Positions 57,382-64,000 of a DNA stretch of 64,000 bases are shown piece after piece. Each line of letters begins with the position of its first letter. The first letter of the stretch is position 1. The position numbers and the translations under genes were made by a program. Below the pieces are notes generated by a model. The model had not been told where the DNA came from and did not search any database. It worked only from the letters and a program-made list of their open reading frames with translations. This DNA is from Bacteroidota bacterium (GTDB lineage Bacteria > Bacteroidota > Bacteroidia > AKYH767-A > 2013-40CM-41-45): the NCBI GenBank assembly GCA_004295015.1, contig SHNE01000017.1, forward strand, positions 101,819-165,818, read 5' to 3'.

Positions 57382-58764
57382 ATGAAAAACATCTTTCGAT
57401 TCTTATTCAGGAAAGATTTCTACGAAAGTATTCCGTATGAGGATTTGATGTCCCGTCAGCGGTTTACACTCTATAGAATTTTTACCTATACGGCTTTTCT
57501 GGCCAGTATCGCTTCGGCTTTCCAAATTCAAGCTCCTTTTAAAGAGGTGCAGACTGTTCCGGTCGTGCTGGTAGCCTTAGCATTGATAATCCTTACGAAT
57601 TTCTTCCTTGTGAAGCGTGAAGATAAATTACCTCTGGCTTATATGATCAGCATATTCGTCGGATTTTTAGTCGTTCACATTCAGGCCTATAGTGCAGGTG
57701 GATTGATTAATTCCGGTACGATATATCTTACCGTTTTATTGATGACAGCATTCATGCTGCTCGGAACTAAAGGTGGAAAGTGGTTCACTGTAATGGCTAT
57801 TGCAAGCGTTGGAGTATTGTTTTATGCTACTGAATTTACAACATGGACTTCCTATGCCATGTTTCAGAACGATATTCATTTGATTCGACAAGATGCGCTC
57901 AGTACTTTTATACTAGGAATTTTCCTTGTAGCTGCTCAAAGTAACTATATGCATAGTGGAAAAAATGTGATTATTGAGCGGATTACAATCCAGAAGGACC
58001 AACTCGAAATCAGTAACAGAAAACTACAAGAATACACTGTCCACCTCGAACGTACTAACCGTGAATTGGACAAGTTTGCATCAATTGTCTCCCATGACCT
58101 CAAGGCTCCTTTGAGAGCTATCGGAAATCTTACAGGATGGATCGAGGAGGATGCCGGTGATACCCTTGTTCCGGAAGCAAGAGCTCACTTTAATATGATC
58201 AAGCAAAGGGTGACGAGGATGGAAGACCTGATCAATGCTATTCTTGACTATTCCCGTGCCGATGAACGCACAGGTGAGGATGTGAAGATTGTGACAAGCG
58301 ATCTGATTACAGAGACAATGGATTTCATTGGAAAACCGGAAAACGCCACGCTCGAAATCCATCCCGGAATGCCTTTAATGGTTAGTGATAAAATCAGACT
58401 TCAGCAGGTTTTTTCCAATTTGCTTGGCAACGCCGTGAAGTATAATGATAAGGAGAATATCCATATTGAGGTTTCAGTTAAAGAGAGTGATTCTCATTGG
58501 GAGTTTTCTGTCAAGGATAATGGTCCGGGAATTGAAGAACAATACCATGAAAAGGTATTTGTGATATTTCAAACCCTTAACCGGAGAGATGATGTGGAAA
58601 GTACAGGAGTCGGATTAGCCATTGTGAAAAAAATAATTGAAGACCAGGGTGGTAAGATATGGGTTGAATCTGATGGCAAAACAGGCAGTGATTTCAAATT
58701 CACCTGGCCTAAAGTTAAAAAAGTGAAGGATTCCATATTAATTGCTGCACCAATCATCGTGTAA
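57382..58764 (+). CDS. Membrane sensor histidine kinase
   Basis: This 460-residue kinase has about six transmembrane helices in its first 195 residues and then a short coiled coil. The phospho-acceptor H238 lies in FASIVSHDLKAPLRAIG, followed by the N box FSNLLGNAVKYND, G1 VKDNGPGI, F box VFVIFQTLNRRD and G2 STGVGLAIVKKI. The kinase core resembles phytochrome-associated kinases, but there is no chromophore domain, so the signal must be sensed in or near the membrane. The divergent Rcp1-like regulator is its probable partner. Confidence 0.9.
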   Translation: MKNIFRFLFRKDFYESIPYEDLMSRQRFTLYRIFTYTAFLASIASAFQIQAPFKEVQTVPVVLVALALIILTNFFLVKREDKLPLAYMISIFVGFLVVHIQAYSAGGLINSGTIYLTVLLMTAFMLLGTKGGKWFTVMAIASVGVLFYATEFTTWTSYAMFQNDIHLIRQDALSTFILGIFLVAAQSNYMHSGKNVIIERITIQKDQLEISNRKLQEYTVHLERTNRELDKFASIVSHDLKAPLRAIGNLTGWIEEDAGDTLVPEARAHFNMIKQRVTRMEDLINAILDYSRADERTGEDVKIVTSDLITETMDFIGKPENATLEIHPGMPLMVSDKIRLQQVFSNLLGNAVKYNDKENIHIEVSVKESDSHWEFSVKDNGPGIEEQYHEKVFVIFQTLNRRDDVESTGVGLAIVKKIIEDQGGKIWVESDGKTGSDFKFTWPKVKKVKDSILIAAPIIV

Positions 58765-58833
58765 GATCAGCCATAAAATGGGACAACTCTTCGCCGGAGT
58801 TCAAGTTATATTGCTTAGAAAAAAGAACACTCC

Positions 58834-59181
58834 ATGCGAAAAGGAAAAATCAACAACAAAGAAACACACGAACCTATCCTGAAGGTTATCTCGATTGAAC
58901 AGGATCGCAAACAAATCGAAACAGAAATCGACAGACATGTTAAAAGCATACAGTCGTTAATCCTGAAACTGGGTCCACCCGAAAGACAAAAATACTATAA
59001 CGGTTTGCTTTCACATCTCCTTGCGGAGGAAGTAAATTATCCAATGCCTTCATACACATCTAAAACTGTTAAAAGGGAAAGAGATTACAGCCGTCTAAGT
59101 GAAAATGAATTGCAATTGATCCGTGAACTGTCTAGTCAGATTAATTCATTGTATACTAATATCGGTGACACGATGAGCTAA
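58834..59181 (+). CDS. Small charged protein of unknown function
   Basis: This 115-residue protein is rich in Lys, Glu and Arg, with a predicted helical middle (EQDRKQIETEIDRHVKSIQS) and a second helix at the end (LSENELQLIRELSSQINSLY). It has no signal peptide or membrane segment, and I recognise no family. It starts 69 bases after the histidine kinase and ends before a terminator, so it is probably co-transcribed. It could be an accessory of the kinase; that is inference. Confidence 0.65.
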   Translation: MRKGKINNKETHEPILKVISIEQDRKQIETEIDRHVKSIQSLILKLGPPERQKYYNGLLSHLLAEEVNYPMPSYTSKTVKRERDYSRLSENELQLIRELSSQINSLYTNIGDTMS

Positions 59182-59199
59182 TTGCTTAAACTCCATAAA

Positions 59200-59238
59200 C
59201 AAAAAGAGCAAGCTGATTATTTCAGCTTGCTCTTTTTG
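59200..59238. terminator. Bidirectional terminator
   Basis: CAAAAAGAGCAAGCTGA (59200-59216) pairs perfectly with TCAGCTTGCTCTTTTTG (59222-59238) around a five-base loop. It lies between the small unknown gene and the convergent carboxypeptidase gene and can stop transcription from both sides. Confidence 0.93.
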
Positions 59239-59253
59239 TTTAGTGTTGGACAA

Positions 59254-60990
59254 TTAGTGCATCAACCTATAAATCGGATAGCGCTTAAATCCCTTTTCAA
59301 AATATTTCGAATTTTTATAAATAAAATATAATTGAGAGAAAGAATTCGAAGCAAAGGAAGGGTCGGTATTTTTAAGTGCATCAAAATCCTTTTTGAGTTG
59401 TACGTTTTCCATTAATATTGAAGAAGCGAGTTCTTCAAATGCATAGGCGGAAAACCATTCCTTTTGTTGTAAAACACCATCAAAAAATCCCCAGTTAAAA
59501 TAACTGTCAATCGATTGTGGTTCTAAAGTCTCAACAATGTATCTGCTTCCTTCCTGCATAAGTGGAATCAGGAAATCACCTTTCCTTAACTGAATAATTT
59601 CGGTGCTTTTTTTAACTTTAGTATTGGAGTGGACATAATGGCCTTCATATGGATTCTCAGTGGTAGAGTATTCATCCAGGTAATATACTTCGGCCGAACA
59701 GCTGCTGTCCTGTTCAAGCCTGATTAAACTAATGCCATTCAGCCTGAGCAGATCCAATACTTTTTCCCAGGCTTGCGGTATAAAATAATACTTCGGTGCA
59801 ACAATACTGTCCTGAGGAATATAATTACCGTAATACAGCAAATTTCTTTCATAGGGTTTTGTACGATCATAATATAAGCGATCCATTCCTGTTACTTCAC
59901 TTTTTTTGTAGCTGTGTTCATAACCCTTAAATGGAATCATGTCAAATTTGGATTTGTCCAGTTCCCAATTTACCGGAAAGGTTTTTCTGGTGACATTTTC
60001 CTTTCTTGCTTTTTTCCTGACATTAGAAATATCTGTGTAATTCTCTTCACACACTTCAATTAAAGAATGAAGTAAATCCACAGTGGCTTTTACGCGATGA
60101 GCAAAAGGTTTTAGCATGTGTGATTCACTTATGAAGCCGAACGTATTAAACAAAGCTGCATATCCGGAACCGTATCTTGGGGTTTCTAGGAAGGCTTTCA
60201 TTCCGCTATCCGGAGGAAGGTTCCAGGTAAGGGTCTCGATATAGGGCCCCATTTCTTCGTTTTTCTCTTTCATTTTTTCAAACAAGGCCGGGCTTAAAAC
60301 CTGTTTCATATATTCTCCCTGTGTGGAGTATAGCTTATCCGGCTGAGAAGCAATCAAAGTCATTGAGTATTGATAATCCGCACCATCACTAACATGTGTA
60401 TCCATCAATACATCCGGATCCCATTCTCTGAAGATTTGTATCCAACTGATCATATTCTTTGAGTCCGCCTTAATGAAATCTCTGTTCAAATCAAGATTCA
60501 GATCATTGCCCCGAAAGCCATATTCAGGAGGGCCATCCTGATTGACTCTGCTGCAACAACCTCTGTTTAGCGCACCTTCAACATTCATAACCGGGATAAT
60601 ACAGATACAAACATTTTGAGGAATATTTTTTCCGTCATTCTCGAGTAAGGACTCCAGGAGGAGCAGACTTGCATTAATACCATCAGGCTCTCCCGGATGA
60701 ATCCCGTTATTGATGAGCAATATCAGGATTCCCATTTCTTTGAGTTTCTTCAGCTCAAAGATTTTATTTTTTGAAAGAACTAATAAATGTAATTGATTGC
60801 CGCCATCAGTTTTTCCATAAGGAACTAATTTGGCATAAGGGCTGGATGAATCCAATCTTTCATATCGTTCAATAATTTCCCGGTAGCTTGGTGTTGAACG
60901 ATAAAGTGTAGAATCCTCCATTGCATGTGACGAATGCACCAGGATTAGTAATAAAATAAGACTCAGGGAGCAAAATAATCTTTTGTTCAT
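59254..60990 (-). CDS. M14-family zinc carboxypeptidase
   Basis: This 578-residue secreted protein (signal peptide about 1-24, VHSSHAM) has a zinc carboxypeptidase domain. H98 and E101 lie in GIHPGEPDG, the third ligand His in VLMDTHVSDGADYQ, and the catalytic Glu in FGFISESHML. The domain covers about residues 35-330, and the last 240 residues form an extra region of unknown role. It should trim C-terminal residues from peptides in the periplasm or outside. I chose ATG 60990; 61002 is an alternative four codons upstream. Confidence 0.87.
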   Translation of the reverse strand: MNKRLFCSLSLILLLILVHSSHAMEDSTLYRSTPSYREIIERYERLDSSSPYAKLVPYGKTDGGNQLHLLVLSKNKIFELKKLKEMGILILLINNGIHPGEPDGINASLLLLESLLENDGKNIPQNVCICIIPVMNVEGALNRGCCSRVNQDGPPEYGFRGNDLNLDLNRDFIKADSKNMISWIQIFREWDPDVLMDTHVSDGADYQYSMTLIASQPDKLYSTQGEYMKQVLSPALFEKMKEKNEEMGPYIETLTWNLPPDSGMKAFLETPRYGSGYAALFNTFGFISESHMLKPFAHRVKATVDLLHSLIEVCEENYTDISNVRKKARKENVTRKTFPVNWELDKSKFDMIPFKGYEHSYKKSEVTGMDRLYYDRTKPYERNLLYYGNYIPQDSIVAPKYYFIPQAWEKVLDLLRLNGISLIRLEQDSSCSAEVYYLDEYSTTENPYEGHYVHSNTKVKKSTEIIQLRKGDFLIPLMQEGSRYIVETLEPQSIDSYFNWGFFDGVLQQKEWFSAYAFEELASSILMENVQLKKDFDALKNTDPSFASNSFSQLYFIYKNSKYFEKGFKRYPIYRLMH

Positions 60991-61182
60991 GGTATCAAAC
61001 ATCCGGTGTTATGGTAGGTGAGAATAATGATTGTGAAAGATGAATATCGGCTTTAGCTGAATATTCGAATTTAATTTCAATCGAAATATACTAATTCCTT
61101 ATAAATTTTCCTGTCAGGCTATACCTTCAGCAGGAATTTTATATCTTGTCGAACCAAAACTTATACCGATTCAAATTCCATT

Positions 61183-63981
61183 ATGATGAGAAATATTATT
61201 TTATTCCTGTTATTCTTTGCCATGCTCTTTCCAGCTAAAGCCCAGCTGGAGCTAAGCAGTACTATGGGTGTCGACACTTCCATTCGCACCGGGGTTTTAC
61301 CTAATGGTATGAAGTATTATATCCGTAAAAATTCTAAGCCGGAGCAAAGGGCAGAATTCAGGATAGCAGTTAATGCCGGGTCAACATCAGAAAATGATGA
61401 TCAACAAGGCTTGGCTCACTTTGTTGAGCATATGGCTTTTAACGGAACAAAGAATTTTAAGAAGAATGAAATTATTGATTACCTGGAATCGATAGGAACA
61501 AAATTCGGTGCGCATCTGAATGCATATACAAGTTTTGACGAAACTGTATACATGATTCAATTACCAACCGATAAACCTGAAATAGTCGACAAAGGATTGG
61601 AAATATTGGTTGAGTGGGCTCACAATTTATTGTTCGATTCTTTGGAGGTAGAAAAGGAGCGAGGTGTTGTTGTAGAGGAATGGCGACTTGGACAAGGTGC
61701 CGATGAACGTATGAGAAGAAAATACTGGCCGGTGATATTTAACGATTCACGTTATGCTGTCCGTTTACCCATCGGAAAAAAAGAGATCATCGAGCAAAGT
61801 AAACGATCTACACTTGAAGCTTTCTATAAGGACTGGTATCGCCCGGATCTGATGGCAGTTATTGCTGTTGGTGATTTTGATCCGATTCAAATGGAGCAAA
61901 AAATCCGCAAGCAGTTTGCTGATGTTAAACCGGTGGCTAATCCCAGACCGGTGGTGAGTTACCCTGTCGGGGACAATAAAGAAACATTGGTTGCTACAGC
62001 AACAGATAAAGAAGCAGTTTATGGAATGGTCCAGCTTTTTTACAAACAGCCAAGAGAGATAGCCAGGACAGTTGGAGATTATCGTAAGAATATTTCTTAT
62101 AGTTTGTTTTCAGGAATGTTGAATGCCCGCACTGCAGAATTGCAGAGGGAGGCAAACCCTCCTTTTATGTATGCAGCTAGTGGGTACGGTGATCTGGTTC
62201 GTACTAAATATGCATATTATTCTGTTGCAGCATGCACAGAGGATGGTATTGAGCGAGCTTTGGAAACAGTGGTAAGGGAAAATGAACGTGTTCGGAGGTT
62301 TGGTTTTACCGAGTCTGAATTAAAACGTCAAAAGGCTGAGCTGATGAGTGGCATGGAGAAAGCCTATAATGAGCGTGACAAAACAGAATCAAGAAATTTT
62401 GCCCGAGAGTACGTTAGTAATTTCCTGACTGAGGAGCCAATTCCGGGAATTCAATTTGAGATGGAAATTTATAAGAAATACCTTGATGGTATTAGCCTTG
62501 AAGAAGTGAATGCCTTGGCAAAAAGGTGGATTACAAACGGTGAAAATTGCGTTGCAATAATTACTGCGCCGGATAAAGAAACCACAAAGATGCCTAGTGA
62601 TGCAAGAATAAAAGAAATTATATCCTCATCTTCTAAACTTGATTTAAAACCTTATGAGGATGAAGTATCTGATGCACCTCTCGTATCTGCAGAACTAAAG
62701 GGTTCAAAGGTGAAGAACAGTAAGTCGGTAGAAGATTATGGTATCACGGAATGGATCTTAGAGAACGGAGTAAAAGTCTTACTAAAACCTACGGACTTTA
62801 AAAATGACGAAATTTTGTTCACCTCATTTTCATGGGGTGGTTGGTCACTGTACTCTCCTGAGGACTTTTGGTCTGCTTCTTCAGCTGATTATATTATTGA
62901 CCAAAGTGGTGTCGGTTCTTTTAATGCCACATCTCTTGAGAAAAAACTGACAGGTAAGACAGTAAACCTTACACCTTATATCAGTGAATTACAGCAAGGG
63001 TTCAATGGTAGCTGCGCTCCAAAAGATCTTGAAACAATGCTACAACTGACCTATGAATATTTTACTGAGCCCAGAAAAGATCCGGAAGCGTTTAACTCAT
63101 ACATCGATAAACAGAAAGGTGTTCTGAAAAACAGAAGTTCTGATCCGCAGGCAGTTTTCTTCGACACCGTTGCTTATGTGATGTCAGGGTATAATCCAAG
63201 AAGTCAACCGCGCACTGTAAATACTTTAGGTAAAATTGAGCTTGATAAAGTTTTTCGTTTCTATAAAGAACGTTTTTCTGATGCATCCGGATTTACGTTT
63301 GTATTTGTAGGAACTTTTAAACCTGAAGAATTAAAACCCTTGGTTGAAAAGTATCTTGGAAGCTTACCAGCTTTGAATAAGAATGAGAAATGGGCAGATA
63401 TAGGATCTTCCTATCCGAAAGGCAAAGTTGAAAGGATTATAAAAAGAGGAGTAGAGCCAAAGGCGGTGGTGATGCTGCGATTTAATTCTCCTTTCGAGTA
63501 TACCAGGAACAATAGAAATGAGGTAACTGCCCTCTCAAAACTTTTGAATATTCGTCTTCGTGAAGTGCTTCGTGAAGATAAGAGCGGCGTGTATGGTGTG
63601 AGTTGCTCTTCAAGGCCAAGCCATTTTCCTAAGGAGAATCTGGAGACTATCATCTATTTTGGTTGCTCACCGGACAATGTTGATATGCTTATAGACGCTG
63701 CATTAACTGTAGTCAAAGAAGTGAAAGAACAGATATGTGAAGAGAAGAATCTCACCAAAATTAAGGAAACTGCATTGAGAGAGCGGGAGTCAGGCATTAA
63801 AGAGAATCAATTTTGGTTGAGCGCCATATCTTCTTCGGCTCAAAACTCCGAAGACATTCTTGAATTGAAGTCGTATAATGACTGGGTAAAAAGTTTAAAG
63901 GCTGAAGATTTAAAGAGCTTTGCCGGGAAATATTTGAGTACTGAAAATTATGCGAAATTTATTTTATTGCCAGAAAATTAA
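61183..63981 (+). CDS. M16-family zinc peptidase (insulinase/pitrilysin-like)
   Basis: This 932-residue protein has a signal peptide (about 1-20, FPAKAQ) and an active M16 domain. The inverted zinc motif H79-F-V-E82-H83 (GLAHFVEHMAFNGT) and third ligand E159 in EVEKERGVVVEEWR are present. Three further M16-like domains follow, including an inactive half starting near residue 525 (YGITEWILENGVKVLLKPTD). This two-half layout is typical of the larger M16 enzymes that break down peptides. It is complete in the window, ending in TAA. Its left neighbour, on the opposite strand, is the carboxypeptidase, so both face the divergent gap at 60991-61182. Confidence 0.92.
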   Translation: MMRNIILFLLFFAMLFPAKAQLELSSTMGVDTSIRTGVLPNGMKYYIRKNSKPEQRAEFRIAVNAGSTSENDDQQGLAHFVEHMAFNGTKNFKKNEIIDYLESIGTKFGAHLNAYTSFDETVYMIQLPTDKPEIVDKGLEILVEWAHNLLFDSLEVEKERGVVVEEWRLGQGADERMRRKYWPVIFNDSRYAVRLPIGKKEIIEQSKRSTLEAFYKDWYRPDLMAVIAVGDFDPIQMEQKIRKQFADVKPVANPRPVVSYPVGDNKETLVATATDKEAVYGMVQLFYKQPREIARTVGDYRKNISYSLFSGMLNARTAELQREANPPFMYAASGYGDLVRTKYAYYSVAACTEDGIERALETVVRENERVRRFGFTESELKRQKAELMSGMEKAYNERDKTESRNFAREYVSNFLTEEPIPGIQFEMEIYKKYLDGISLEEVNALAKRWITNGENCVAIITAPDKETTKMPSDARIKEIISSSSKLDLKPYEDEVSDAPLVSAELKGSKVKNSKSVEDYGITEWILENGVKVLLKPTDFKNDEILFTSFSWGGWSLYSPEDFWSASSADYIIDQSGVGSFNATSLEKKLTGKTVNLTPYISELQQGFNGSCAPKDLETMLQLTYEYFTEPRKDPEAFNSYIDKQKGVLKNRSSDPQAVFFDTVAYVMSGYNPRSQPRTVNTLGKIELDKVFRFYKERFSDASGFTFVFVGTFKPEELKPLVEKYLGSLPALNKNEKWADIGSSYPKGKVERIIKRGVEPKAVVMLRFNSPFEYTRNNRNEVTALSKLLNIRLREVLREDKSGVYGVSCSSRPSHFPKENLETIIYFGCSPDNVDMLIDAALTVVKEVKEQICEEKNLTKIKETALRERESGIKENQFWLSAISSSAQNSEDILELKSYNDWVKSLKAEDLKSFAGKYLSTENYAKFILLPEN

Positions 63982-64000
63982 AATTTATTTTTTTTAGTTT

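Overview
This window reads as chromosomal DNA of a Bacteroidota bacterium, most likely a free-living relative of Flavobacteriia or Chitinophagia. The evidence is a fused lpxC-fabZ gene, a fused DAHP synthase-chorismate mutase, type IX secretion (T9SS) sorting domains of two kinds, the T9SS regulator PorX, several single-domain DUF1573 proteins, starts without strong Shine-Dalgarno sequences, and repeated TAnnTTTG boxes upstream of genes (the -7 element of Bacteroidota promoters). No insertion sequence, prophage, CRISPR array or rRNA was seen. This is mostly core genome.

Layout. 1-12 kb is the conserved tuf / tRNA-Trp / secE / nusG / rplK / rplA / rplJ / rplL / rpoB / rpoC block, with a strong hairpin between rplL and rpoB and a terminator after rpoC. 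12-25.9 kb holds a DUF3467 protein, a patatin-barrel outer-membrane protein, a substrate-binding-like protein with no signal peptide, a cystathionine beta-synthase-like enzyme, a LolC/E-type permease, a NamZ-type (DUF1343) hydrolase, an aminotransferase, three tandem DUF1573 genes, porX, and a divergent HD hydrolase. 26-34.4 kb holds a TonB-receptor-like barrel and the lipid A set lpxD / lpxC-fabZ / lpxA, followed by an orphan ABC ATPase, tsaE and alanine dehydrogenase. 34.4-39.2 kb holds proline dehydrogenase divergent from the shikimate genes (DAHP synthase-chorismate mutase, aroB, aroA).

39-43.6 kb is a minus-strand envelope group: a helix-hairpin-helix protein with a predicted barrel, a PorV/FadL-like barrel, and a T9SS type A cargo. 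43.7-50.1 kb holds purE and purK facing hpt, then adk, obg, a PAP2 phosphatase and a PafA-like alkaline phosphatase. 50.4-55.2 kb is one giant PKD/Ig-like cell-surface protein with a gliding-type C-terminal domain. 55-64 kb holds an alpha-oxoamine synthase relative, a response regulator and histidine kinase pair, a small unknown protein, an M14 carboxypeptidase and an M16 peptidase.

Themes. Several genes serve the outer membrane and secretion: PorX, two T9SS cargo proteins, a PorV-like barrel, lipid A synthesis, a patatin-barrel and periplasmic peptidases. The most surprising single observation is an in-frame TGA inside the metal-binding GPC[S] motif of the DAHP synthase gene, immediately followed by an in-frame ATG. 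Two other leads are a pair of mutually exclusive RNA hairpins just upstream of the signal-less binding protein, and the tight pairing of the helix-hairpin-helix barrel with a PorV-like barrel.
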